Origin: an alpha proteobacterium AAP38
GTDB lineage: Bacteria > Pseudomonadota > Alphaproteobacteria > Azospirillales > Azospirillaceae
Direction of reading: 5' to 3'
Length of the DNA: 50,776 bases
Assembly: GCA_001296005.1 (NCBI GenBank)
Contig: LJHR01000032.1
Coordinates: 1 to 50,776, forward strand
Shown: positions 42,070-50,763 of the stretch, piece after piece
How the letters are laid out: each line of letters starts with the position of its first letter
How positions within the stretch are numbered: the first letter of the stretch is position 1
Made by a program: the position numbers and the translations under genes
Notes under the pieces: generated by a model
Told to the model about the DNA's origin: nothing
The model's input: only the letters and a program-made list of their open reading frames with translations
The model's database searches: none

Positions 42070-43593
42070 TCAGCCCTCCCACCAGACATGTTCGGGGAAT
42101 TTATAGCCCATGAAGCCGCCCAGCGGGATGGGCCGCAGGCCTTTGACCCGCTTGTCGAACCCATCGATCAGGGTGATGAAGACGGGGATCGCCGTGCCGC
42201 ATTCAGCCGCCACGATCTCCTGCATCTCGCCATAGATTTCCTTGCGCAGCGCAAAGTCCCCCTGGGCGCGGGCTTCCAGCAGCAGCCGGTCGAACCGTTC
42301 ATTCTTCCAGCCGCTTTCATTCCAGGCGGCGGTCGATTTATAGAACAGGCTGAACATCAGATCGGCGGTGGGGCGCGGGTTGGTATTGCCGAAGCCCAGC
42401 GGGTGCTTCATCCAGTGGGTGGACCAGTAGCCATCGGCCGGCATGCGGTTCACTGCCAGCTTCAGACCGACCTTCGATCCATATTCCTGCAGCACCGACG
42501 CCATGTCGACCGACCCTTCCGCCGCGGGCGAGCAATAGAGCGGCAACGGGGTAGAGGGCAGACCGGCCCGGGCGAAATGATAGCGCGCCCGGTCCAGGTC
42601 CAATGTTCGCTGCGGCAGGTCGGCCCGGTAGAGCGGGTCGAAGGGCGGGATCGGATGGTCATTGCCGATGGTGGCGTAATCACGGAACAGGGCGCGTTTG
42701 ATCAGTTCCCGGTCAAACAGATATTTCATGCCCAGCACGAAATCCGGGCTGCTCGTCGGTACTGCATCGCGGCGCATGATCAGGTTGGTGTACAGGCCCG
42801 ACGGCGTTACCAGCAGGTCATGCGTGCCGCTTTCCCGGATGCGGCGGGTGGAACGGGGATTGATGGCCAGGATCATCTGCACATCACCCGACAGCAGCGC
42901 ATTGACGCGCGCCACCTCGTCCGGGATGCCGATCAGTTCCAGACTGTCCAGATAGGGGCGGCCATCGCGGAAATAATCCTCGTTGCGCACACCCAGGGTG
43001 CGGACACCCGGCTGGAACGTCTGGCACCGGAACGGCCCGGTGCCGTTGGCCGTGCTGAAATTCGTCGTTCCGGCCTTGATGATGTAGAAATGCGACTGCG
43101 CAAGGATCGACGGCAGGTCGACATTCGGGCTGGTCAGCACAATCTCCACATCGCGCGGCGAGACGGCCCGAACAGACGCCATCTGCGATGCGATGGGCTT
43201 CACCTTCGATCCCGATGCCGGGTCCTGAAGGCGCAGCAGGGAGAAGACCACGTCATCGGCGGTCAGTTTGCTGCCATCATGGAACTTCACATCGTCGCGC
43301 AAGACGACGCGCCAGGTCATCTGGTCACTGCTGTCCAGGCTTTCAGCTAGGCTCAGGCGCGGCTGGGCATTGTCATCATAATCCGTCAGGCCGTTATAGA
43401 ACATGGCATGACGGCAGTAATCGGTGGACAGCGCGCCCTTGGCGGGGTCCAGCGTGTCGGCGGTGGAACTGGACATGCAGGCGGCGGTGACATGGCCGCC
43501 GCGTCGGGGTTGCGCGCTGGCCATCCGGGGGAGCAGCGGCATCATGCCGGCGGCAAAGCCCGTGCCCAGCATCTGTCGTCGGGAAAGGCGCAT
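42070..43593 (-). CDS. ABC transporter substrate-binding protein (SBP_bac_5)
   Basis: A 507-residue periplasmic cluster-C binding protein. A Tat-type signal (MRLSRRQMLGTGFAAGMMPLLPRMASAQ) precedes the mature protein, so it is probably exported folded. RRGGHVTAACMSS, DTLDPAKG, LAESLDSSDQMTWRVVLRDDVKFHDGSKLTADDVVFSLLRL and NGTGPFRC are conserved family blocks. Family members bind di/oligopeptides, nickel, opines or glutathione; the ligand here is unknown. Follows the FAD oxidase gene by 8 bp. Confidence 0.9.
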   Translation of the reverse strand: MRLSRRQMLGTGFAAGMMPLLPRMASAQPRRGGHVTAACMSSSTADTLDPAKGALSTDYCRHAMFYNGLTDYDDNAQPRLSLAESLDSSDQMTWRVVLRDDVKFHDGSKLTADDVVFSLLRLQDPASGSKVKPIASQMASVRAVSPRDVEIVLTSPNVDLPSILAQSHFYIIKAGTTNFSTANGTGPFRCQTFQPGVRTLGVRNEDYFRDGRPYLDSLELIGIPDEVARVNALLSGDVQMILAINPRSTRRIRESGTHDLLVTPSGLYTNLIMRRDAVPTSSPDFVLGMKYLFDRELIKRALFRDYATIGNDHPIPPFDPLYRADLPQRTLDLDRARYHFARAGLPSTPLPLYCSPAAEGSVDMASVLQEYGSKVGLKLAVNRMPADGYWSTHWMKHPLGFGNTNPRPTADLMFSLFYKSTAAWNESGWKNERFDRLLLEARAQGDFALRKEIYGEMQEIVAAECGTAIPVFITLIDGFDKRVKGLRPIPLGGFMGYKFPEHVWWEG

Positions 43594-43601
43594 GGGGCCC
43601 C

Positions 43602-44888
43602 TCAATGCAGGATGTCCTGGATACGATAGTAAAGACCGACCAGCGGCAAGAACCAGGGCTTGCCCAGATGGCCCGGAACCGGGGGCCAGGACAGGTCGGC
43701 CCAGGGGTTGGCGTCACGCTCGCCACCCATCACGCGGGCCATACGCTCGCCCATATGCACCGCCATTTGTGTGCCATGGCCGCTATAGCCCATCGCGTAG
43801 AAGATGCCGTCATGTTCACCGGCGCGAGGCAGGCGGTCGGCTGTAAGGTCGACCATGCCGCCCCAGCAATAATCAACCTTCACATCCTTCAACGCTGGGA
43901 ACAGCATGCGCAGCGTGGTGTCCAGGATGCGCCCGCTTTTGGCGTCTGACAGCGGGTCCGAAACGGCAAACCGCGCCCGCCCGCCGAAGATCAGGCGGTT
44001 GTCAGGCGACAGGCGGAAGTAGTTCCCGATATTCTTGCTGGTGACATAGTTCCGCTGGCCCGGAAACAGGCTTTGCGTCACCGCCTCTGACAACGGCTCG
44101 GTCGCAATCACGAAGGACCCGACCGACACGATGCGCCGCCGGAACCAGCCGAACGGACCCATCGGGCTGGCCCCGCCGGTAGCGACCAGCACCTGCTTGG
44201 CCTGCACAATACCCTTCGGTGTCCGAAGCTCCCAGCCGCCGCCGGCAGCGTTGGCCAAGCCGGTGACCGGTGCCCCTTCATGGATCAGGGCTCCCTTTCG
44301 TGCTGCTGCCTCCGCCAGGCCCACCCCGAACCTGCCGACATGCAACTGGCCGCTGGTGGTTTGCAGCAGGCCGCCGTGGAAATCGTCAGATTTGATTTCA
44401 GAGGCCAGATCGGCACGTGACAGCAGGTGGACATTGGGATCGACAGTCGCCAGCGTTTCCGCCGCGCGTGCCAGCTTGTCATAATGTTCGGGCTTGGCCG
44501 CCAGCTTCAACCGGCCACAGCGGCGGAAGGAACAATCGATCCCTTCCTCCCGCGCGATCCGCTCCACATCGTCCACGGCATCGACATGCGCCTGATAGTA
44601 TTTGCGCGCCGTCTCCACCCCGAACCGTCCTGCCAGGGCCGCAAAATCATGGGCGGTGCCGCTGTTGCACTGCCCGCCATTGCGGCCCGACGCCTCGCCC
44701 GCCACCCGGCCCGCCTCCAGCACCATGGTGCTGGCGCCTCGCTTGGCCAGCGCCAAAGCCGCCGATAGGCCTGTGAACCCGCCCCCGATGACCGCCACAT
44801 CCACCCGCCCCTCAACAGGCCCCGCCGTCCCACCGGTAAAGCGGGGGGCGGTGTCCAGCCAGTAGGAAAGGGTTTGCGATGCGGTCAT
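43602..44888 (-). CDS. FAD-dependent amine oxidase, PuuB-like
   Basis: A 428-residue DAO-fold flavoprotein. FAD motif DVAVIGGGFTGLSAALALAKRGASTMVLEA is followed by EASGRNGGQCNSG, the signature of gamma-glutamylputrescine oxidase-like (PuuB) enzymes. The C-terminal MVDLTADRLPRAGEHDGIFYAMGYSGHGTQMAVHMGE completes the FAD site. It would oxidise a primary or secondary amine to an aldehyde and release H2O2. No PuuA-type glutamine synthetase is in the window, so the true substrate may be another amine. It is separated from the upstream HAD gene by a 110-bp spacer with a large cruciform. Confidence 0.87.
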   Translation of the reverse strand: MTASQTLSYWLDTAPRFTGGTAGPVEGRVDVAVIGGGFTGLSAALALAKRGASTMVLEAGRVAGEASGRNGGQCNSGTAHDFAALAGRFGVETARKYYQAHVDAVDDVERIAREEGIDCSFRRCGRLKLAAKPEHYDKLARAAETLATVDPNVHLLSRADLASEIKSDDFHGGLLQTTSGQLHVGRFGVGLAEAAARKGALIHEGAPVTGLANAAGGGWELRTPKGIVQAKQVLVATGGASPMGPFGWFRRRIVSVGSFVIATEPLSEAVTQSLFPGQRNYVTSKNIGNYFRLSPDNRLIFGGRARFAVSDPLSDAKSGRILDTTLRMLFPALKDVKVDYCWGGMVDLTADRLPRAGEHDGIFYAMGYSGHGTQMAVHMGERMARVMGGERDANPWADLSWPPVPGHLGKPWFLPLVGLYYRIQDILH

Positions 44889-44900
44889 TTGGGTACCTAT

Positions 44901-44994
44901 CGTAGGTCAGGTCGAGCCAGAGGCGAGCCCTGACAGCATTGAATTTAAGACTTTTCTGTCAGGGCTCCGGCTTTCGCCTTCGACCTGACCTACG
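44901..44994. repeat. Nested inverted repeat (cruciform) in the amine-oxidase leader
   Basis: Two nested perfect stems: outer CGTAGGTCAGGTCGA (44901-44915) with its complement at 44980-44994, and inner GAGCCCTGACAG (44925-44936) with 44956-44967. Together they span 94 bp and fill the spacer between the HAD and FAD-oxidase genes. It could act as processing site, attenuator or be a REP-like element; a partly matching copy elsewhere in the window was not seen. Confidence 0.8.
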
Positions 44995-44998
44995 ACGC

Positions 44999-45667
44999 TC
45001 ACAACCCCAGCAGCGCCGGCAGGATGCCGATATGCGGGATTTCGTAATCGCGGTAATTGGGGTTGGTCGGCTCATGACCGCGCGCCACGAAGACACGGGC
45101 GCCGAAGCCCAGGTCGGTGGCGCTGTTCTGGTCATAACGGAAGCTGGAGGAGACATGCATCATGTCCTCCGGACCACAGCCCAGCTGATCGAACATATAT
45201 TCAAACGCCTGGAAGCGTGGCTTGTAGGCCTGCGCCTGCTGTGCCGTATAGACGCGGTGGAACGGCGCGCCCAGCAGGGCCACATTATGGTGGATCTGCT
45301 CGTTCATGGCGTTGGACAGGATGACCAGCGGGATTTCCTTGGCGACCTTGGACAGGCCTTCGGCCACATCCTGATGGGGGCCCCAGGTCGGGACGGCGTC
45401 ATAGATGCTGCGCGCTTCCTCGGGCCGGAACTCGACCTTCCACTTCTTGCACGTCCGCTCCACGGCATTGTGGATCACCTGATCATAGGGCTTCCAGGCG
45501 CCCAGCACCTCGTCCAGGCGATATGCTGCGAAGTCCTTGCAGAACTTCTCCATATGTTCGGGCGCGATACGGTCCGGGAACATCTCGCGCGCCATCTCCG
45601 ACATGCGGAAACGGGTCAGCGTGCCATAGCAGTCGAAGGAGATGTATTTGGGCCGGAAGGGGGCCAT
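44999..45667 (-). CDS. HAD-superfamily hydrolase, haloacid dehalogenase type II-like
   Basis: A 222-residue HAD hydrolase. ISFDCYGTLTRF puts the nucleophile Asp at 12, VILSNAMNEQ is motif II, AYKPRFQAFEYMFDQLG holds the motif III Lys, and HVSSSFRYDQNSATDLGFGARVFVARG is motif IV. The FDCYGTL start is that of (S)-2-haloacid dehalogenase-like proteins, but the family also covers phosphatases. Start chosen at ATG 45667 with GGAAAG upstream. It is the first gene of the amine/opine operon; possible role on a phosphorylated or halogenated intermediate is unproven. Confidence 0.85.
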   Translation of the reverse strand: MAPFRPKYISFDCYGTLTRFRMSEMAREMFPDRIAPEHMEKFCKDFAAYRLDEVLGAWKPYDQVIHNAVERTCKKWKVEFRPEEARSIYDAVPTWGPHQDVAEGLSKVAKEIPLVILSNAMNEQIHHNVALLGAPFHRVYTAQQAQAYKPRFQAFEYMFDQLGCGPEDMMHVSSSFRYDQNSATDLGFGARVFVARGHEPTNPNYRDYEIPHIGILPALLGL

Positions 45668-45841
45668 GGCGTCGTCTTTCCATTGCTGCGGTGAAGATCG
45701 GGAGGGGCCGTTCAGCCCCCTGCACAAGAGATATTAGGCCATGGTGAAACCGGAACTTCTGTCCGAAAGCGGGAAGGGGACAGCAGGGAATGCGGATTTG
45801 CCGGCCACCTGTGCGGCATGTTCTGCTGTACCCCGCGGGGC
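45668..45841 (-). promoter_or_regulatory. Probable promoter region of the amine/opine operon
   Basis: A 174-bp gap upstream of the HAD gene. On the minus strand TAATAT (45736-45731) is a reasonable -10 box about 64 bp before the start codon; the -35 is weak. No regulator gene or clear operator is seen in or near the operon. Confidence 0.35.
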
Positions 45842-46768
45842 TCAATATCCGCGCGAACGATCCACCTGTCCTTGCATCAGCTGGCCTGCCTGATGGCGGC
45901 GGATATTGCCGATCATAACCTCCACGGACGAATCATCTCTTGTCTGGCTGGCCACATGCGGGGTCAACAGGATACGGGGATGCGACCAGAATGGATGGTC
46001 CGCCGCCGCCGGTTCGGTATTCAGCACATCAATGACCGCCCCTGACAGCTGCCCACTGTCCAGAGCGCTCAGCAGATCATGCTCCACCAGATGCCCGCCG
46101 CGCCCGACATTGATGATGCCGGCACCGCGCGGCAGAAGATCGAAGCTTTTGCGGCACAAAATGCCGCGCGTCTCCCCGGTAAGCGGCAGCAGGCAGATCA
46201 GGACATCGCAGCCCGACAGAAAGGCGGGCAGGGCATCAGCGCCAGCGAAAATCTCCACCCCATTCACCGCGCTGCCCGACCGGCTCCACCCACGCAAGGG
46301 GAAGCCGAAGGGGCGCAGGGCGTTCAGCACCGCCATGCCCAGATTGCCCAGGCCCATCACCCCGACACACCGCTGTGCCGCCGGCAGGAGATGGCGTGGG
46401 GCCCAGCGATGGTCGGCCTGTGCGGTCCGGTAATCCAGCATGTCCCGGTGCAGGGCCAGGGTGGCGAAGGTGGCGTATTGCACCATGCCGTCGGTCAGGC
46501 CCGGTTCCATCATCCGCACCACCTGCACATGGGCGGGCACCTGCGACAGGTCCAACTGGTCCACGCCCGCACCCACGGAGAATAGGACCTCCAGGTTGGG
46601 CAGCCCCTCCAGCAGGTCACGCGTCACCGTCCAGGCCGCCATATAGTGGATATCGCCGGCGTCACCTACATCGGGCCAAGTACGGAATGGCATGTCGGGC
46701 AGCAGCCGGGTAAAGGCCTCACCCCAGACACGGCCACGTTCTGCCGATGATTTGAACAGGAAAGCCAT
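45842..46768 (-). CDS. ghrA: D-2-hydroxyacid dehydrogenase, glyoxylate/hydroxypyruvate reductase A-like
   Basis: A 308-residue NAD(P)-dependent 2-hydroxyacid dehydrogenase. The nucleotide-binding motif is GVMGLGNLGMAVLNALRPFGFPLRGWSRS, NVGRGGHLVEHDLLSALDSGQLSGAVIDVLNTEPAAADHPFW contains the catalytic Glu, and HPRILLTPHVAS the catalytic His. The GWSRS and short N-terminal domain fit the GhrA branch, which reduces glyoxylate and hydroxypyruvate. Start ATG 46768 with GGAG upstream; a start at 46819 would lie in the preceding terminator. Confidence 0.88.
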   Translation of the reverse strand: MAFLFKSSAERGRVWGEAFTRLLPDMPFRTWPDVGDAGDIHYMAAWTVTRDLLEGLPNLEVLFSVGAGVDQLDLSQVPAHVQVVRMMEPGLTDGMVQYATFATLALHRDMLDYRTAQADHRWAPRHLLPAAQRCVGVMGLGNLGMAVLNALRPFGFPLRGWSRSGSAVNGVEIFAGADALPAFLSGCDVLICLLPLTGETRGILCRKSFDLLPRGAGIINVGRGGHLVEHDLLSALDSGQLSGAVIDVLNTEPAAADHPFWSHPRILLTPHVASQTRDDSSVEVMIGNIRRHQAGQLMQGQVDRSRGY

Positions 46769-46786
46769 GATGATCGCTCCTGTCAG

Positions 46787-46830
46787 AACAAACAAAAACC
46801 CCCGCCCAGGGGGAACCATCGGGCGGGGGC
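46787..46830 (-). terminator. Rho-independent terminator of the siderophore receptor gene
   Basis: On the minus strand CCCCCGCCC (46829-46821) pairs perfectly with GGGCGGGGG (46807-46799) and is followed by TTTTTGTTTGTT, a textbook intrinsic terminator 29 bp after the receptor stop. It separates the receptor from the ghrA-like gene, whose own promoter must lie in the remaining few bases or be read-through. Confidence 0.9.
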
Positions 46831-46858
46831 GTGGAGTTTACAAGGAAGGAGCGCGAGA

Positions 46859-49006
46859 TCAGAAGTTGTAAGAAACCCGGCCCGTAACGGTGCGCGGCGT
46901 ACCGGGCGCCACCCACAGGCGGGCGTAGGAGGAAGCGTAGTAGCGCTTGTCGAACAGATTGTTCACATCGACCGAAAGCTTCACCTGCTCCATCGGCTCG
47001 TAAGAGGCCTGGAGCTTCACCAGCGTGTAGCTGGGCAGGAAGAAGTTGACACCCGTCTCGCCCAGACGCTTGGAGACATGGTTGATGCCGCCGCCGACAC
47101 TGGCCGTACCCGTGCCGACCTCGAAATCCTTGAACAGCATCAGGTTGGCCGTGTGCTTGGGCACATTGATCAGCGCGTCACCCTCGCGGATCGGCAGGGC
47201 GAAATTCGGATCGAGGAAATCCTCCGCCACCTCGGCGTCGGTATAGGCATATGTGATGAACAGGCGAGTATCGGCAGGCAGCTTGGCGTTCAGATCGAAT
47301 TCCATGCCCTTGCTGCGGGCGGACCCGACGGCCATAGAGAAGCCGGCATTGACCGGGTCGGCCGTCAGTACGTTGCTCTTCTTCATGGTGAACAGCGAGA
47401 CGGTACTGTTCAGGCGGCCATCCTCACTCTCATACTTGGCGCCCACCTCGTAGGACTTGGACTTTTCCGGCTCGAACAGGGTACCATTGGCGGCGCTGCC
47501 GCTGTTGGGACGGAAACCTTTGCCATAGCTGGCATAGAGGCTGATTTCGTCCGTGGCGTTATAGACGATGCCACCCTGCGGGCTGAATTCCGTATAGGAA
47601 CGGACCTTGGGATTGGTGGCCGACAGCGCTACGGCATTGTCGCGCAGGTTACGCTTGAAATCGTCATAACGGCCGCCGAAGCGGATCTTAAAATTCTCTG
47701 TGATGTCGATCTGGTCCTGCAGGTAGATGCCCCAGGCGTCCTGAACCTCGTGGGTGTTGGTCAAGACAGCATTGGGGGTGGCAAGATTGCCATAGACAGG
47801 GTTGAACACGTCGATGGCGTTGTTGGCGGTCGTGATCGGGCGACCGGCGGTGTAAGCCGGTGGACGATAACGGCGTTGCAGCGTGTCGATGGTGAACTTG
47901 TCCCAGTCGGCGCCGGCAATCAGGTGATGGGTGACAGCGCCCGTCGTGAAGGTGCCGGACAGTTCACCACGCACCACACCATGTTCGGTGTCATAGTCGC
48001 GCTGACGGCGCTGACGCGACAGATATTGATTGGTGGAATTCAGCGTCTGGCGCCCACCGGCTAGTTCCGCCTCGGTGGAGAAGCCCTCGAACGAAGTCTC
48101 CTTGTAGCTGCCACCCAGCAGCACAGCCCAATTATCGTTCAGATCATGCTGCAACTGTACCTGATGGCCCAGCACATCGATCTCGATAGGACCGTCGCCC
48201 GGTTCACCCAGGAAACGGGAGATGGGCAGGGCGCCAAGATCGCCGTTCACGGCCACGATACCGCGGTCAAACGGCACCTTCTGGTTCACATACTCCATCT
48301 CATAGGACAGTGTCGTATCCTCTGTCAGGACGGCCAGGATGGAGGGGGAGGCGACCAGCTTCTTGCTGTCCAGCGTGTCGCGGAAGCTGCCGGCATCCTC
48401 GTATGCCGCGTTCAGGCGCACGGCGATGCTCTGTGTGACGGGGCCGGTGATATCGCCTTCGACACGGTAGGTGTCATAGCTACCGGCAGAGGCTGCGACG
48501 CTACCCTTGGTCTTGAATTCAGGCTTCTTGGTGATGATGTTCACCGTACCGCCGGGCTCCCCACGACCGAACAGAGCGGAATTGGGGCCCTTCAGGACTT
48601 CGATCCGTTCCACGTTGGAGGCATCGCGGGGGCCGCCGTAACCACGGCCGCCATTGAAGCCATTGACCAGGAAGCCCGACGGGAAATTCTCGTCACCGGC
48701 AAAGCCGCGGACCGCAAAGCTGTCCCAGAGGCCGCCGAAATTATTCTGCTTGGCGATGCCAGACGCCAGTTCCAGGGCACCTTCCAGCTTCGTGATGCCC
48801 AGATCCTGCAACAAGGCACCATCCAGAACCTGGACGGCCTGCGGCGTGTCTTTCAAGGCGACGTCGCCGCGATAGGCCTGACGCTGGCCCACGACAATGA
48901 TCTCATCCAGGGCGCCATCGGCGGGCTGGGCGATCGCCACAGGCGCAAGGGCCACGCAGGCGGCGGTGGCGGCAAGCGCCAGGCGGAACTGGTTAGTCAC
49001 ATACAT
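46859..49006 (-). CDS. TonB-dependent siderophore receptor
   Basis: A 715-residue outer-membrane receptor of the siderophore (FhuA/Fiu/FpvA-like) family. Signal peptide MYVTNQFRLALAATAACVALAPVAIA is followed by DEIIVVGQRQ as TonB box, DTPQAVQVLDGALLQDLG (the DVPQSV-like plug motif of siderophore receptors), VERIEVLKGPNSALFGRGEPGGTVNIITKKP, and a barrel ending in GRVSYNF with terminal Phe. Start ATG 49006 with AGGGGAT upstream. No siderophore synthesis or ABC uptake genes are adjacent, so it may use foreign siderophores. The 273-bp upstream region probably holds an iron-regulated promoter, but I cannot point to a clear Fur box. Confidence 0.92.
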   Translation of the reverse strand: MYVTNQFRLALAATAACVALAPVAIAQPADGALDEIIVVGQRQAYRGDVALKDTPQAVQVLDGALLQDLGITKLEGALELASGIAKQNNFGGLWDSFAVRGFAGDENFPSGFLVNGFNGGRGYGGPRDASNVERIEVLKGPNSALFGRGEPGGTVNIITKKPEFKTKGSVAASAGSYDTYRVEGDITGPVTQSIAVRLNAAYEDAGSFRDTLDSKKLVASPSILAVLTEDTTLSYEMEYVNQKVPFDRGIVAVNGDLGALPISRFLGEPGDGPIEIDVLGHQVQLQHDLNDNWAVLLGGSYKETSFEGFSTEAELAGGRQTLNSTNQYLSRQRRQRDYDTEHGVVRGELSGTFTTGAVTHHLIAGADWDKFTIDTLQRRYRPPAYTAGRPITTANNAIDVFNPVYGNLATPNAVLTNTHEVQDAWGIYLQDQIDITENFKIRFGGRYDDFKRNLRDNAVALSATNPKVRSYTEFSPQGGIVYNATDEISLYASYGKGFRPNSGSAANGTLFEPEKSKSYEVGAKYESEDGRLNSTVSLFTMKKSNVLTADPVNAGFSMAVGSARSKGMEFDLNAKLPADTRLFITYAYTDAEVAEDFLDPNFALPIREGDALINVPKHTANLMLFKDFEVGTGTASVGGGINHVSKRLGETGVNFFLPSYTLVKLQASYEPMEQVKLSVDVNNLFDKRYYASSYARLWVAPGTPRTVTGRVSYNF

Positions 49007-49279
49007 CGTTGATCCCCTTTGTGAAGCTGCTCCGCTGTTCACTCATTGCGGCGCTGACCCTGAAGGGCCGTTATCTCGTGCCGCCTGTTATGTTATAACG
49101 TTCCTCCGGGGCAAGACCTTTTTTAAAAGACCCGAGGTCCTTGTCCCCTCACCCGATCAGCTTAGGCCGTACGGCAGATAATTTTGCTCGAAGCAGCCGG
49201 TTGCGGCGGTGTGTTCTATTGTTGTAAGGCCCAAATGCGCGGATTATGCCGGGGCGAAACCCGCGCTATTTCGGCGCTG
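49007..49279. promoter_or_regulatory. Upstream region of the siderophore receptor
   Basis: A 273-bp space without a gene. The palindrome GTTATAAC (49092-49099) lies about 90 bp before the receptor start in an AT-rich patch and could be part of a promoter or operator. Nothing else recognised. Confidence 0.3.
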
Positions 49280-50485
49280 TTACAGGTATTTCAGCCACCA
49301 GATGTCACGGCGGCGCTGCTTCAGGCCCGCGAACCAGCGGGTGGGCAGATAGAGCGGCACCAGCAGGATGGCGACCCAGATCCAGACGGTGGAAACATTG
49401 TCCACGCCGAAGAACTGACCCTTGTTCAGCCCATACAGGGCAACGGCGACCAAGTAGAGCGCCTTCAGCACATAAAGATGCAGCAGATAGAAGAACATGG
49501 GCGCCCCGCCTAACATGGCGAGATAGGGCATGATCCTGCTGTCCTGATACTTTTCAAACAGAGCCAGCAGTAGCACACCCGTGCCGACCGTCGGCAGCAG
49601 GAACAGCAGCGACGGCGGATACTTAGTCAGCGACAGGAAAGCCATGACGCTGTGCAGCGTGTCGACGCCCGGCACCCAGGGCTTGTCACCATAGACGTTC
49701 AAGGCGCGGATGATAACAAACCCGACCAGCATGATGCTGCCGGTCAGGATCAGGCGGCGGCGGCGGACCATCGCGTCGCTACCCTTTGCGAACCAGGGGC
49801 CGCTGGCATAACCCAGCAGGATAACACCGATCCAGGGCAGGATGGGGTAGGTGGTCTTGGCAATCAGGCCGCCGCCCAGTTGGATCACCGACCGCTGATG
49901 CAGCACGGCCCAAATCTCATAGAACGCATCGCCGGGCGCCAGCCGGATCGGGTCCAGCAGATTATGCCCCAGCACAATGACCAGCCCCAGCGCCACCTGC
50001 GCCGTGCGCGGCAGATGCAGCAGCCCGGCCAGCACGATCATCGAGATGCCGATGGCCCAGATTACCTGCAGCCAGAAGGTCTGCGGCGGAAACTGCGCCG
50101 ACCAAGCAAAGCCTACGAAAGTCAGTTCCAGGAAGATCAGAAAAAGCCCGCGCTTCAACAGGAACATCGACGTCTCGGCCTTGCTGTGCGACTGGCCGTA
50201 GAGCCAGGCCGACAGGCCGGTCAGCGCCACGAAAGTCGGGGCGCAGAAGGTGGACAGAAGCCGCGTGAAAAACAGGCCAGGGTCCGTCGTTGTCGTATCG
50301 ACCGGGTCCGTGACCTGCATGTGCAGGAACCAAGTCTCCCGCACATGGTCCACCAGCATGAAAACCATGACCAGACCGCGCAGCGCGTCAATCGCCACCA
50401 GACGCGCATGCGCCTTGGCGGCGGCCAGCGTCCTGCCGGCACCCGCTGCTTTGGCCTGTCCGTCCATACCCGTGATGCTGGTCAT
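49280..50485 (-). CDS. DUF1624-type membrane protein (heparan-alpha-glucosaminide acetyltransferase-like)
   Basis: A ~401-residue polytopic inner-membrane protein. RLVAIDALRGLVMVFMLVDHVRETWF near residue 28-53 is the DUF1624/acyltransferase-3-like opening, with the His of DHVR as probable active residue. About ten hydrophobic helices follow, with a short loop LGGAPMFFYLLHLYVLKALYL near the C-terminus. Family members are thought to transfer acyl groups from cytosolic donors to sugars on the outer side. Start chosen at ATG 50485 with a G-rich Shine-Dalgarno; ATG 50527 is an alternative. Substrate unknown. Confidence 0.82.
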   Translation of the reverse strand: MTSITGMDGQAKAAGAGRTLAAAKAHARLVAIDALRGLVMVFMLVDHVRETWFLHMQVTDPVDTTTTDPGLFFTRLLSTFCAPTFVALTGLSAWLYGQSHSKAETSMFLLKRGLFLIFLELTFVGFAWSAQFPPQTFWLQVIWAIGISMIVLAGLLHLPRTAQVALGLVIVLGHNLLDPIRLAPGDAFYEIWAVLHQRSVIQLGGGLIAKTTYPILPWIGVILLGYASGPWFAKGSDAMVRRRRLILTGSIMLVGFVIIRALNVYGDKPWVPGVDTLHSVMAFLSLTKYPPSLLFLLPTVGTGVLLLALFEKYQDSRIMPYLAMLGGAPMFFYLLHLYVLKALYLVAVALYGLNKGQFFGVDNVSTVWIWVAILLVPLYLPTRWFAGLKQRRRDIWWLKYL

Positions 50486-50763
50486 GCCGTGAACCCCCGT
50501 TCGCTGCGATGCGCCTTTTTGCGGCATCTTGGATCAGATTATCCCTGCATGCGGTGCGTATATGCGGAAATGCGGGGGGCGGCAGTCAATGCTGCCGAAA
50601 TGGGCGCGGCGGACAGCAGCAGGATATTTTTTGCGGCATCGATCTGCCTATCGTCGCCAGAACGAACAGTAATTTCCATAAGATATATTATCACGTTTTT
50701 ATGCGTAGGGGGTGGATTCTATTTTGAAGTGCGACTCTCTTTTATAATCAGATGGTTAGCAAT

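Noticed and set aside
45822-45841. Palindrome CCCCGCGGGG after the ghrA-like stop as a terminator
   Set aside because: It has no loop bases and no T-tract, so it cannot form a useful terminator hairpin.
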